A DNA stretch of 41,140 bases from JBEKTY01 sp049515555 (GTDB lineage: Bacteria > Planctomycetota > Planctomycetia > Pirellulales > Thermoguttaceae), in contig JBEKTY010000061.1 in NCBI GenBank assembly GCA_049515555.1, positions 1 through 41,140 on the forward strand, written 5' to 3'. The notes beneath the pieces were generated by a model. That model saw only the letters and a list, made by a program, of their open reading frames with translations, had not been told where the DNA came from and did no database searches. Shown piece by piece: positions 32,383 to 40,760 of the stretch (the first letter of the stretch is position 1; every line of letters begins with the position of its first letter). The translations under genes and the position numbers were made by a program.

Positions 32383-33534
32383 ATGTCGCAATCACCAGGT
32401 TCCCAACCGTCGCCGGCAGATCGCGGAGGGGAGGGGAGAGCCCGCGCCGCGCCGCAAGGCGTGCGGCTGGCCGGAATCCTCGCGCAGAATCGGGCTCGCC
32501 GAAATCGTTGGTCTTGGCGAAGGTTTGCAATCCTGGGCGGCCTGGTGGCACTGGCCGCGGCCCTGTGGGTCGGCGCGGCGATGTTGTCCCCCAGCCCACC
32601 CAGCGTCGGCCTGGCGCCGAAGACGCCCCTTGAGGCAGCACAGGAGACGGACGACGGGAGACGGACGACGGGCCCGCCGGCGGCGGCCAAAGAAGCCGGC
32701 GGGCCGGCGCCCGATCGCACCGCGCCGCAGGTCGCGCCCGAAGTAACTGCCGGCAGGCCCCTCAAACCGGCGGAACTCGTCGAACAGATCCGGGCCGAAG
32801 GGGTCAAAAAGGCCAAGCAGTGGGGCTACGAGCCGGTGATCGTCCGCATTTCAGACACGGGCACGATCGACATGCTCAGGGTGTCCGAAATGGTCAAGCC
32901 GCGTGCCAAGTTCTTCTTGGCCGACAACGACCTGGTCGTCAACGCCGGCGAGACTCTCTTCCGGCCCTATGGCACGCCGCTGGAACAGGGCGAGTATGGC
33001 CTGGTGAAGGATGGCAAGGTGATCAAGCTGCCGGGTCGGCTGGGCACATTCGCGAAGCCGGTCGCGAAGGGCCTGCCCGCCGGCGAGGCGGCCAAACTGG
33101 CGGCCAAGACCCGCGCCAAGAACAAGCCGCCGACCCCGCCTACAGTCAGCCTCAAACAACTGTATGCCGCAATGGCCCGCGGCACGTTCGACGAGAACCT
33201 CGGCAAGAAAGTGTCCTGGCCGATACCCCCGCGGCAAGATACGAAGGTCTTCCTGTTCGGCGAAGAGTCCCCGCGGAACAAGGACGGCTGGGGCATGATT
33301 ACGGGCTACATGCTGGTGGTCTCGTCCGACGAAGGCAAGAAGTTCGCCCTGCTCATCACTGAAGGCGGCGTCAAGGAATGGGACGCGCGGTCGCGCGAGG
33401 TGCTCGCGATCCTGAAGAACGAAGCCATAGTCGAAGGCACGGTGGCCGGCGTATACGAGAACAAGCACGTCGCGGGCAGCAGTGCCATGCCTTTTCTGCG
33501 GGATTGGCGTCTCACCGCTAAGCCGCCCGAGTAA
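32383..33534 (+). CDS. Single-pass membrane protein of unknown function
   Basis: A 383-residue protein, starting at MSQSPGSQP because AGGA lies at a suitable distance; an ATG three codons earlier is too close to it. The cytoplasmic head (~1-50) is polar and Arg-rich. One transmembrane helix follows (FAILGGLVALAAALWVGAAML, ~50-70), then a low-complexity linker. The exported region contains WGYEPVIVRISDTGTIDML, KFFLADNDLVVNAGETLF and LKQLYAAMARGTFDENLGKKVSW, ending with FALLITEGGVKEWDARSREVL. The DNA of the linker has two gacggacgacgg units that also occur at 38920-38942, suggesting a past repeat insertion. I do not recognise a family. Confidence 0.7.
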   Translation: MSQSPGSQPSPADRGGEGRARAAPQGVRLAGILAQNRARRNRWSWRRFAILGGLVALAAALWVGAAMLSPSPPSVGLAPKTPLEAAQETDDGRRTTGPPAAAKEAGGPAPDRTAPQVAPEVTAGRPLKPAELVEQIRAEGVKKAKQWGYEPVIVRISDTGTIDMLRVSEMVKPRAKFFLADNDLVVNAGETLFRPYGTPLEQGEYGLVKDGKVIKLPGRLGTFAKPVAKGLPAGEAAKLAAKTRAKNKPPTPPTVSLKQLYAAMARGTFDENLGKKVSWPIPPRQDTKVFLFGEESPRNKDGWGMITGYMLVVSSDEGKKFALLITEGGVKEWDARSREVLAILKNEAIVEGTVAGVYENKHVAGSSAMPFLRDWRLTAKPPE

Positions 33535-33581
33535 CCCCGCCGAGTTCGACCCAGCTCCAACGACTTGGGGGAGAATAAGTT

Positions 33582-36500
33582 ATGGACTGCGTGCGATTTT
33601 CGCGAAGTGAAAATGGGACTGTCCCCCGCAAGAACCGCCCCACGGCGCCGATAGCCAAGTTCCTCGTTGGCGTGCTGACGCTGAGCGTCGCGGCGGGGGC
33701 CAGCGGCGGCGAGCCGCCGGGCGGCTCCCGGCCTGCCTGTGTGCCCGCCGACGGCGTGATCCGGCTGACCGACTACGGCTATCGCGACTGGGGACCGGAG
33801 ATCGTGCGGTACCAGATCGAGGCGCAGAAGTTCCCGGTCGGCCGGCTCGTGCTGCTGGGCCCCGACGGCCGGGCAGTGCCGTTCCAGATTCACGAGGGCG
33901 TACTGTCGTTCGTGGCGTCGCTGGGCAAGGGCCGATCGGCCGCCTACAAGCTGGCGGCGTCGGGGTCCGACCGGTCGGGGGAGAACAGCAAGCTGACGAC
34001 CCGCCGCGAGGGGCTGGCGCTGGAGATCGCCAACTCGGAATTCGGCGTGCGCGTGCCCCCGCCGCAGGAAAAGACCTTTGACCCGCCGGCGGCGGCGAGC
34101 GCGGTTCCCGGGCCGCTGCTGGCCGTCCGCCGGCAGGGGTTCGGGTGGTGCGGCGCGTCGCGGTTTTTTACGGAGCGCAAGGTGACGGCCTTCACGGCGA
34201 GAGTCGTCGAGCCGGGCCCGGCCAGCGTACTGTACGAGGCCCGCTACCGATTCGAGCCGCAAGGCGAGTATCTCTGCCGTATCCGCGTCAGCGACGGACT
34301 GCCCTACGCCGTGGTGACCGAGGAGTTCGACTTCGGCGGTGTGACCGAGGGGCACGACTTTCTTGTGCTCGGTCTGGGCGAAGGCTGGCAGCCGGCGGAA
34401 GTTCGCACGCTCAGCAGCGGCGGCGGTGACGCCAGCACGCTGGCCAAGGAACCGCTGGCGCCGTATCTCGCCAGGAAGGCCCAGGAAACGGCCCGGGGCG
34501 TGGCCAACGTTTCGCCACACGCGCCGCCGGCGCTCTTCCAGCCCGGCAGTGGGCGATTGGTCTATTTGGATCGCTTCACCACCACGGGCGCCTACGGCCC
34601 GTTGTGCGGTTTTGGTCTGGCCCGCGCCGGGCCGCAAAGCCTGGCCGTGCTGCCTCTGCACGCCGGCGCCTGGCGCCGCGCCATGGCCCTGACGGCCTGG
34701 CACAGCCCCGATCGCGGCGTCCAGATTGCCCTGCCGATCAGCGTGCGGCCGCAGCGCTGGTATGCCGAGACGACGGAAGACCAGTCGCCGTTCTCCACGC
34801 ACACCCACGATTCGAGCCTGCCGGCCGGCTATGGCCGCCGCACCTGGGCGCTATGCGTCGGTGTGGATGATCTGGTGGGCCTGCACGCCCGCGTGGGTTA
34901 CGTCGGGCTCGACCGCTACAAGGATTGGGTGGTGGATTGGCCCGAGGACAAGTCGAAAGCCGCGTACCCGCGGGCGTTCACTACGCCGGCGCTGGCCGAG
35001 CGCCTGCGGCGGACGCTGGACCGGCACCCGGACAAAGCGGAGCTGGGCAAGCTGTACCTGATGACCGGCAAGGCCGAGTCGGCCGCGGCCAGCGCCGAGG
35101 AGGCGCTGCGCTGCCTGCGCAACCCGCCCAACGCCACTCCCTGGGGCATGTGGGGCTGGGTCGGATATCGCGACCCGGATTTCTGGATGTGGCTGGTCCG
35201 CGCCGAGGACGCGCTGGCCTGGCCGCGGCTCCCGGCCGACGAGCGTGCCGAGATGCGGCGGCGGTTGGCGCTGTTCGCGAATCTGTACAGCGAGCCCGAC
35301 GCCTACCCGGCGGGTTCGGGCATCCATCTGGGCACACCCAACATGGCCGTCGGCCGGGGGATTGTGGGCGTGTACTTCGCATCGCTGCTGCCGGACCACC
35401 CGCGCTACGCCTACTGGATGCGACACTACCGCGACTTCACGGCCTACTGGCTGGCGCGGAACACGACGGCCGGCGGCGCGTGGTTCGAGCCGCCCATTTA
35501 TCAGCTTTACGGCCCGACCCGCTGGCTCAGCACGGCGCAGATCATGTTGCGCAACGGCGGCTGGGGCGACCTGGCTGCGCGGGGCCTGCACGCCGCCGCG
35601 CTGACCTACGACGCCCACCTGACGATGCCCGACCCACGGTTCAGAGGCTGGCGGATCCTGCCGGGCATGGGCAACAGCGGCGACACGCTGGAAGGCATCT
35701 GGGGCATTGGCGTGGGCGTGGCGGCGTCGGCCGATCCGGCCGCGGCGGCCTTCTTTAACGCCATGCACCGCCTGGCCAGCGGCAACCGGCGCGTGGCCTT
35801 CGGCCACGACGATCTGGGTTACTCGTTGTTTTACCTGCCCGACGTGCCGGAGACGCCGCGCCCGTTGGCGACCACCTACATCCCCGGCTACGGCGTGGCG
35901 TTCCGGGCGCACTTCGGCTCGCCCGACGAGACGGCGATGCTCTTCCGCTGCGGCTACAACCGCAGCCACTGGGACGTGGACGACCAGAACGTGATCCTGT
36001 ACGGCAAAGGCGCGCCCTTGTCGCCCGGCACCGCCTACCAATATTACTTTGCCGTGGCGCGGCAGAGCGGCACGATCTTCAACCAATGCCGCGTCGTCAA
36101 TGCCACTCGCGACGACGTCAACGGCCGCGTTCAGACCGACGTGCAGGACTACGGCTTCGGCCCGCAAGCCGACTACGCGGTCGGCCGGATGTACCTGTCG
36201 AAGGAGGAAATCGGCGACGGCAAAGGCGACCTGGAATGGCGCCGGCACGTCGTTTTCCTGAAAAGCGCCCGGCCGGCCGGCGCGAACTATTTCGTGCTGC
36301 GCGACACGTTCACCGGCTACGAGGGCGGGCCGGCCAAGGACGGCCGCAAAGCGTGGTGGACGTGGCTCAACCTGGACACGGCGGAGCGCGTAAAGGTGAA
36401 CGGCCGGGCCTTCGATGCCGCCCGAGTCGCCGTGGACAAGATCGTGCCGCCGGAGCAGATGCCGGTCTTGAGCGGGAACACGATCGAGATGAACACCGCT

Positions 36501-37370
36501 TTCGGCGCCTCGACCTGGTTCTGGTTCGCCACGCCGGCCACGCTGAACCTCTCGGCGGTGATGACCTTCACGTCCACGCTTTCGCCGAACTATCATCAGC
36601 GGGCGTTCAACGACGAGTTCAAGGCGCGGGGCGTGTTCGGCGTCGGCGAGACGGAGACCAAGACGATCTTCCGCGCCGCGGGCAATACCGACGACGGGTT
36701 CTTCTACGTCGTTTATCCGCGCAAGGCCGGCGAGCCGGCGCCCGCCTGCGCGCGTCTGGCCCCAGGCTGCCTGAAGATCACCACCCCCGAGTCCACGGAT
36801 TACGTGTTTGCCGGCGACAGTCCCGAGAGCTTCGAGGGCGACGGCGTCGTATTCGCCGGCAAGGCCGGCGCGGTGCGCATCTTCCGGGACCGCGTGGCGC
36901 TGTGTTTCACCAGCGGCAGCGGCCAGATCGGCTACCGGGGATACGTGCTGACCGGGTACGGCCCGTTCGAGAGGACGGTGCCGCTGGGCGACCTGAAGCC
37001 CGGCCGGCAGGAGCTGGGCGGTTACGAGAAGCAGATCGTCACCGTGGACCTTGGCCGGGACGTAAGCGTGCGCGGCGAACTTCCGTTCGAGGCGCGGCTC
37101 GACGGCGACAAGGTGCGAATCCAGGCCGGCGGCCGTGCCCGGCAGTTCATCCTGAGCTGGCCCGATTGGCTGACGCACCCGCAGTTCTTCCTGGACGGGC
37201 AGGAGTACATGGTATTCGTCTCGGACTACGCCAGCCAGGCGTGGGGCAAGTTCGGCCGGGCCTACGAGATGTGCCTGTCGACGCGCGACGGCCGGCACGA
37301 CCTCGAAATCCGCCCCCGCCTTTGGCCCGGGCCGTGGGAGGACGGCTGGCCGCGGGCGCTCGCGCCCTGA
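33582..37370 (+). CDS. Large secreted heparinase II/III-like protein
   Basis: A 1262-residue protein. GGGGGAG precedes the ATG. Codons ~6-15 derive from a truncated palindrome (SRSENGTVP), followed by a signal peptide (IAKFLVGVLTLSVAAGASG). The N-terminal third is beta-rich (DYGYRDWGPEIVRYQ). The middle (~480-740) is helical, with WGMWGWVGYRDPDFWMWLVR and GNSGDTLEGIWGIGVG, like the alpha/alpha toroid of polysaccharide lyases. Next is a heparinase II/III-like block (YGVAFRAHFGSPDETAMLFRC then DDQNVILYGKGAPL), then beta-sandwich sequence to the end. This suggests cleavage of acidic polysaccharide by beta-elimination. I cannot name the substrate or catalytic residues with certainty. It is much longer than typical heparinase II/III proteins (about 650-770). 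Confidence 0.8.
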   Translation: MDCVRFSRSENGTVPRKNRPTAPIAKFLVGVLTLSVAAGASGGEPPGGSRPACVPADGVIRLTDYGYRDWGPEIVRYQIEAQKFPVGRLVLLGPDGRAVPFQIHEGVLSFVASLGKGRSAAYKLAASGSDRSGENSKLTTRREGLALEIANSEFGVRVPPPQEKTFDPPAAASAVPGPLLAVRRQGFGWCGASRFFTERKVTAFTARVVEPGPASVLYEARYRFEPQGEYLCRIRVSDGLPYAVVTEEFDFGGVTEGHDFLVLGLGEGWQPAEVRTLSSGGGDASTLAKEPLAPYLARKAQETARGVANVSPHAPPALFQPGSGRLVYLDRFTTTGAYGPLCGFGLARAGPQSLAVLPLHAGAWRRAMALTAWHSPDRGVQIALPISVRPQRWYAETTEDQSPFSTHTHDSSLPAGYGRRTWALCVGVDDLVGLHARVGYVGLDRYKDWVVDWPEDKSKAAYPRAFTTPALAERLRRTLDRHPDKAELGKLYLMTGKAESAAASAEEALRCLRNPPNATPWGMWGWVGYRDPDFWMWLVRAEDALAWPRLPADERAEMRRRLALFANLYSEPDAYPAGSGIHLGTPNMAVGRGIVGVYFASLLPDHPRYAYWMRHYRDFTAYWLARNTTAGGAWFEPPIYQLYGPTRWLSTAQIMLRNGGWGDLAARGLHAAALTYDAHLTMPDPRFRGWRILPGMGNSGDTLEGIWGIGVGVAASADPAAAAFFNAMHRLASGNRRVAFGHDDLGYSLFYLPDVPETPRPLATTYIPGYGVAFRAHFGSPDETAMLFRCGYNRSHWDVDDQNVILYGKGAPLSPGTAYQYYFAVARQSGTIFNQCRVVNATRDDVNGRVQTDVQDYGFGPQADYAVGRMYLSKEEIGDGKGDLEWRRHVVFLKSARPAGANYFVLRDTFTGYEGGPAKDGRKAWWTWLNLDTAERVKVNGRAFDAARVAVDKIVPPEQMPVLSGNTIEMNTAFGASTWFWFATPATLNLSAVMTFTSTLSPNYHQRAFNDEFKARGVFGVGETETKTIFRAAGNTDDGFFYVVYPRKAGEPAPACARLAPGCLKITTPESTDYVFAGDSPESFEGDGVVFAGKAGAVRIFRDRVALCFTSGSGQIGYRGYVLTGYGPFERTVPLGDLKPGRQELGGYEKQIVTVDLGRDVSVRGELPFEARLDGDKVRIQAGGRARQFILSWPDWLTHPQFFLDGQEYMVFVSDYASQAWGKFGRAYEMCLSTRDGRHDLEIRPRLWPGPWEDGWPRALAP
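33595..33626. repeat. Truncated GGGACTGTCCC palindrome in the heparinase-like N-terminus
   Basis: attttcgcgaagtgaaaat followed by gggactgtcccc corresponds to the centre and right arm of 18049-18092. The left arm is missing. It lies between the start codon and the signal peptide region and stays in frame. Confidence 0.8.
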
Positions 37371-37377
37371 AGCCCTC

Positions 37378-37496
37378 AACCCGGATTATTCGCCAATCGT
37401 TCGTAGTGACCGCATTCATGCGGTCCTTGACCTGTTCGCACTCTCCAGACCCGATAAATCGGGTCACTACGAGCCCCGGTGAATCATCCCGGCCAA
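37378..37496. repeat. Gfo-flanking inverted-repeat element, copy 1
   Basis: Ends cccggattattcgcc and ggtgaatcatcccgg are inverted. Inside are hairpins gaccgcattcatgcggtc and gacccgataaatcgggtc, joined by cttgacctgttcgcactctc, with gtagtgacc/ggtcactac around them. It lies between convergent gene ends. The reverse complement recurs at 40652-40744. Confidence 0.9.
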
Positions 37497-37512
37497 CGGT
37501 TGCGTGCGCCGG

Positions 37513-38838
37513 TCAGGCCAGTTCCCAACCGCGGCGGTAGGCGAGTCGCAAGTAACGGTCGGCTTCCGGACAGTCGATGGCCTTCAGGGCCGCGGCGTCC
37601 CATTTCAGTTTCCGGCCGGTCCGCAGGGCCACGTTGCACAACAGGGCCGCCTCGGCCAAGGGGCCGGAGTAGTCGAAGTTGCAGGTGGTCGGCGTGCCGC
37701 GCTTGCACCCCGCGATCCACTCCGCATGATGCCCTACGGAGTTGGGAATCGTCGGCTGCGGCCGCTTGAAAGCGGCGAAGCGCTCCTTGGGCAGCAGCTC
37801 GTGGCGGCCGTAGTCGGCAATGAGCATGCCCTCCGATCCGAGGAACAGCACGGCGCTGCCCCAGGGCGGCACGCCGCGCTGGCGGGCCCAGGCCGGATAG
37901 CCGCCGCCGTTGTACCAGTTGAGCACCAGGGGCGGCTGCTGGCCGCGGGCGGGAAACTCCAAGCGGGCGATCGTCCAGCGGGCCGCGCTCTCGGGATGCA
38001 CCGGCCCGCGGGCCTCGACCGTGTCGGGATACCGCAGGTCCAAGGCCCAGAACGCCAGATCGCAGTAGTGGCAGAAGAAGTCGCCCAGTTGCCCGTTGCC
38101 GAAGGCCCACCAGTAGCGCCATTGGAACGGCGCGTAGGCCGGATGGTACGGCCGATACGCCGCAGGACCAAGCCACAGGTCCCAATCGAGCGTTTTGGGC
38201 ACGGCCGGTGTGTCCTTCGGCGCATCGGGCTGATCCATGGCGGTGGGCTGCGGCGGCCCGTTGAAGTTCGCGCCCAGCCAGGCGTGGACTTCGCCGATCC
38301 GGCCGATGGCCCCGGCGCGGACCAGCTCCACCACCCGGCGATAGTTGCCTTCGGCGTGAATCTGCGTGCCCATCTGCGTCACCAGATGCTTCTCCCGCGC
38401 GACGGTGGTCATCAGCCGCGCTTCCTCGACCGAATGCGCCAGCGGCTTCTCGCAGTAGCAGTGCTTGCCCATGCGCATGGCCATCAGGCTGGCCACGGCG
38501 TGCGTGTGATCGGGCGTGCTGACCGTCACGGCGTCGATCTGTTTTTCGACCGTTTCGAGCATCTTGCGGAAATCGGCGAAGGTCTTGGCCTTCGGGAAGC
38601 GCTTGGCGGCGGCGCCCAGCGAGTTGGCGTCGACGTCGCACAGGGCCACGACGTTCTCGCCGGCGACGCCGTTCAAGTTGTCGCCGCCCCGGCCGCTGAC
38701 GCCGATCACCGCAACGTTGAGCTTCTCGTTGGGCGACCGCGCGTGGACCAGCGCGGGCCCGGCCAGCGCCGCGCCCGCCCCCGCCAGGGCCGTCCGCTCC
38801 AGGAACCCGCGACGACTGATTTGATTGTCACGTTTCAC
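37513..38838 (-). CDS. Gfo/Idh/MocA-family oxidoreductase, Tat-exported
   Basis: A 441-residue NAD(P)-dependent oxidoreductase-like protein. GTG 38838 is preceded by AAGGAGG. The twin-arginine signal SRRGFLERTALAGAGAAL indicates export in folded form, with cofactor. The Rossmann motif is VAVIGVSGRGGDNL (~41-54), and EKPLAHS (~140) carries the conserved catalytic Lys region. The GTQIHAEGNYRRVVELVR block and the C-terminal VGHHAEWIAGCKRGTPTTCNFDYSG are typical of the large planctomycete subfamily. Roles in this family include sugar, inositol and glycoside oxidation-reduction; the substrate here is unknown. It is divergent from, and paralogous to, the gene at 39330. Confidence 0.92.
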   Translation of the reverse strand: MKRDNQISRRGFLERTALAGAGAALAGPALVHARSPNEKLNVAVIGVSGRGGDNLNGVAGENVVALCDVDANSLGAAAKRFPKAKTFADFRKMLETVEKQIDAVTVSTPDHTHAVASLMAMRMGKHCYCEKPLAHSVEEARLMTTVAREKHLVTQMGTQIHAEGNYRRVVELVRAGAIGRIGEVHAWLGANFNGPPQPTAMDQPDAPKDTPAVPKTLDWDLWLGPAAYRPYHPAYAPFQWRYWWAFGNGQLGDFFCHYCDLAFWALDLRYPDTVEARGPVHPESAARWTIARLEFPARGQQPPLVLNWYNGGGYPAWARQRGVPPWGSAVLFLGSEGMLIADYGRHELLPKERFAAFKRPQPTIPNSVGHHAEWIAGCKRGTPTTCNFDYSGPLAEAALLCNVALRTGRKLKWDAAALKAIDCPEADRYLRLAYRRGWELA

Positions 38839-38883
38839 GATCGGTTTCCTCCTTATTTTGTGTTGCGGAAAGCCGGAAACTTG

Positions 38884-38983
38884 TGTGGGTCAAGCGCAGC
38901 GAGCCCCACCATTTCGACGGACGACGGAAGACGGACGACGGGCCGGAGTGTTTCTGGTGGGGCTTTTCTGCGCTCGACCCACC
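38884..38983. repeat. ~100-bp inverted-repeat element gtgggtcaagcgcagc
   Basis: gtgggtcaagcgcagcgagc-cccaccat at the left pairs with tggtggggcttttctgcgct-cgacccac at the right. The centre has two gacggacgacgg-like units. Confidence 0.85.
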
Positions 38984-39040
38984 CTACGCTGCTCAGGATA
39001 GCGTGCCGCGAAAGCCTTGTCCAGCATTTCCCCGTCTTCT

Positions 39041-39219
39041 TGGGGCGCCGGCGATTTTGCCCACAGTTCGGCGCGGGTCTCCCGACCGTAGTTCGGCGCG
39101 GGTCTCCCGACCCCGCCGCGGGTGAGACCGAAGGTCTCAGGGGCTCCGGAGACCTTCAAATCGGCGGTGTGGCTCGGTCGGAGACCGGCCACAACGCGTG
39201 GGGCGCCGGCGATTTTGCC
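39041..39219. repeat. 21-bp direct repeats bracketing a repeat-rich insert
   Basis: tggggcgccggcgattttgcc is exact at 39041-39061 and 39199-39219. The 137 bp between hold two tandem copies of agttcggcgcgggtctcccgacc (39065-39087, 39090-39112) and hairpins such as gagaccgaaggtctc. Confidence 0.9.
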
Positions 39220-39329
39220 GCCCTTGCCCGGCTTTCTGCTTGCTTGCGGCCGGCAACCGCGGTAGGCTAACGGTGCTGCCTCAGTACCACGCCTTCCACG
39301 ATTCCAACCCTCAGCACGGAGTCCTGCCC

Positions 39330-40637
39330 ATGAGTCAACATGTCAATCGTCGTCGGTTCCTGAAGACCACGGCCGTCGTCTCGGCCGGTTATTGGGTCGC
39401 GGGCGGCATCGGCCGTGCCGCCGCCCACGGGCCCAACGAGAAGCTCAATATCGGCGTCGTCGGCGTCAACGGCCGGGGCGGCGACAATTTGAGATCGGTT
39501 GCCGGCGAGAACATCGCGGCACTGTGCGACATCGACGAGAACAACCTGGCCGGGGCCGCCAAGCAGCACCCCAAGGCCAAGACCTACGTGGATTGGCGAA
39601 AACTCGTCGATCAAAAGGATCTGGATGCCGTCGTGGTGAGCACGGCCGACCAGGTCCACGCCCTGGCCAGCAACTGGGCCATGCAGCGCGGGCTGAGCGT
39701 GTACTGCGAGAAGCCGCTGGCCCATAGCGTGCACGAAGCCCACGTGGTCCGCCAAACCTACCTGGCCCACAAGGGCAAGTTGTCGACCCAGATGGGCACG
39801 CAGATCCACGCCGAAGGCAACTATCGCCGCGTGGTCGAGCTGATCCAATCCGGCGCCATCGGTGCGGTTCACAAAGCGCACGCCTGGTGCGGCCGGATCG
39901 GCCCCGGCGGCGGCCTGCCGCAGGGCGAGCAGCCCGTGCCCAAGCACATTCATTGGGATCTGTGGCTGGGCCCGGCCCCCTGGCGGCCCTTCAATCAGGC
40001 CTACTTGCCGGGCAATCTCACCTGGAACCGCTGGTGGGATTTCGGCAACGGGACGCTGGGCGACATGGGCAGCCACGTGATCGATCTGCCGTTTTGGGCC
40101 TTGAAACTGGCTGACCCGCTGACGGTCGAGGCCCACGGCGATCCCAACCCGGCCTCGCCCTATACCAACGCCTGCTGGCTGAACGTTCAGTGGGAGCATC
40201 CGGCCGTCGCCGACCGGCCGGCGGTCACGTTGATCTGGTCCGACGGCGTGAAGCGGCCCGAGTCGCCTCCCGGTTTCGACTTGAACCAATGGGGGCTGGG
40301 CGTGTTGTTCTACGGCGAGAAGGGCATGTTGCTGGCCGACTACGGCCGCCACATACTGCTGCCCGAGGCCAAGTTCAAGGGCTTCCAGCCGCCCAAGCCG
40401 TGGCTCAAGCCGTCGCTGGGCCATCACCAGGAGTGGATCCACGCCTGCAAGACGGGCGAGCCCACCACGTGCAACTTCGACTATTCCGGTCTGCTTGTAA
40501 AGCACAACCTGTTGGGCAACGTGGCGTATCGCGTGGGCAAGAAGCTGCAATGGGACCCGCAGGACCTGAAGGCCGTGGGCTGCCCCGAGGCCGACGCCCT
40601 CATCCGCCGCGCCTATCGTCCCGGCTGGACGCTGTAG
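39330..40637 (+). CDS. Gfo/Idh/MocA-family oxidoreductase, Tat-exported (second paralogue)
   Basis: A 435-residue paralogue of the divergent neighbour. Start ATG 39330 has GGAG upstream; earlier in-frame codons run into repeats. The Tat signal is NRRRFLKTTAVVSAGYWVAGG, the Rossmann motif is IGVVGVNGRGGDNL, and EKPLAHSVHEAH and GTQIHAEGNYRRVVELI are present. The substrate side has WDFGNGTLGDMGSHVIDLPFWAL, and the end is LGHHQEWIHACKTGEPTTCNFDYSG. The conserved GSHxID supports normal sugar-type active-site geometry; the paralogue reads FFCHYCDLAF at this place, so the two probably differ in substrate. Both are probably periplasmic. Confidence 0.93.
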   Translation: MSQHVNRRRFLKTTAVVSAGYWVAGGIGRAAAHGPNEKLNIGVVGVNGRGGDNLRSVAGENIAALCDIDENNLAGAAKQHPKAKTYVDWRKLVDQKDLDAVVVSTADQVHALASNWAMQRGLSVYCEKPLAHSVHEAHVVRQTYLAHKGKLSTQMGTQIHAEGNYRRVVELIQSGAIGAVHKAHAWCGRIGPGGGLPQGEQPVPKHIHWDLWLGPAPWRPFNQAYLPGNLTWNRWWDFGNGTLGDMGSHVIDLPFWALKLADPLTVEAHGDPNPASPYTNACWLNVQWEHPAVADRPAVTLIWSDGVKRPESPPGFDLNQWGLGVLFYGEKGMLLADYGRHILLPEAKFKGFQPPKPWLKPSLGHHQEWIHACKTGEPTTCNFDYSGLLVKHNLLGNVAYRVGKKLQWDPQDLKAVGCPEADALIRRAYRPGWTL

Positions 40638-40651
40638 AAGATACACCTAGC

Positions 40652-40744
40652 CGGGATTATTCACCGAGGCTCGTAGTGACCCGATTTATCGGGTCTGGAG
40701 AGCGTGAACAGGTCAAGGACCGCATGAATGCGGTCACTACGAAC
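40652..40744. repeat. Gfo-flanking inverted-repeat element, copy 2
   Basis: gccgggattattcaccga, then gtagtgacccgatttatcgg and gaccgcatgaatgcggtcac. It is the reverse complement of copy 1, nearly identical (a gcgtg/gtgcg difference near 40700) but lacking one outer arm. It lies 15 bases after the upstream gene's stop and 16 bases before the next ATG. Confidence 0.9.
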
Positions 40745-40760
40745 AATTGGAGACGAAGAA

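Larger units (their letters stand above)
38839..39329. other. Divergent intergenic region packed with repeats
   Basis: The shared upstream region of the two Gfo/Idh/MocA genes contains the 100-bp inverted repeat at 38884-38983 and the direct-repeat-bracketed insert at 39041-39219. Almost nothing is left for ordinary promoters except 38984-39040 and 39220-39329. No gene is visible. Confidence 0.6.
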
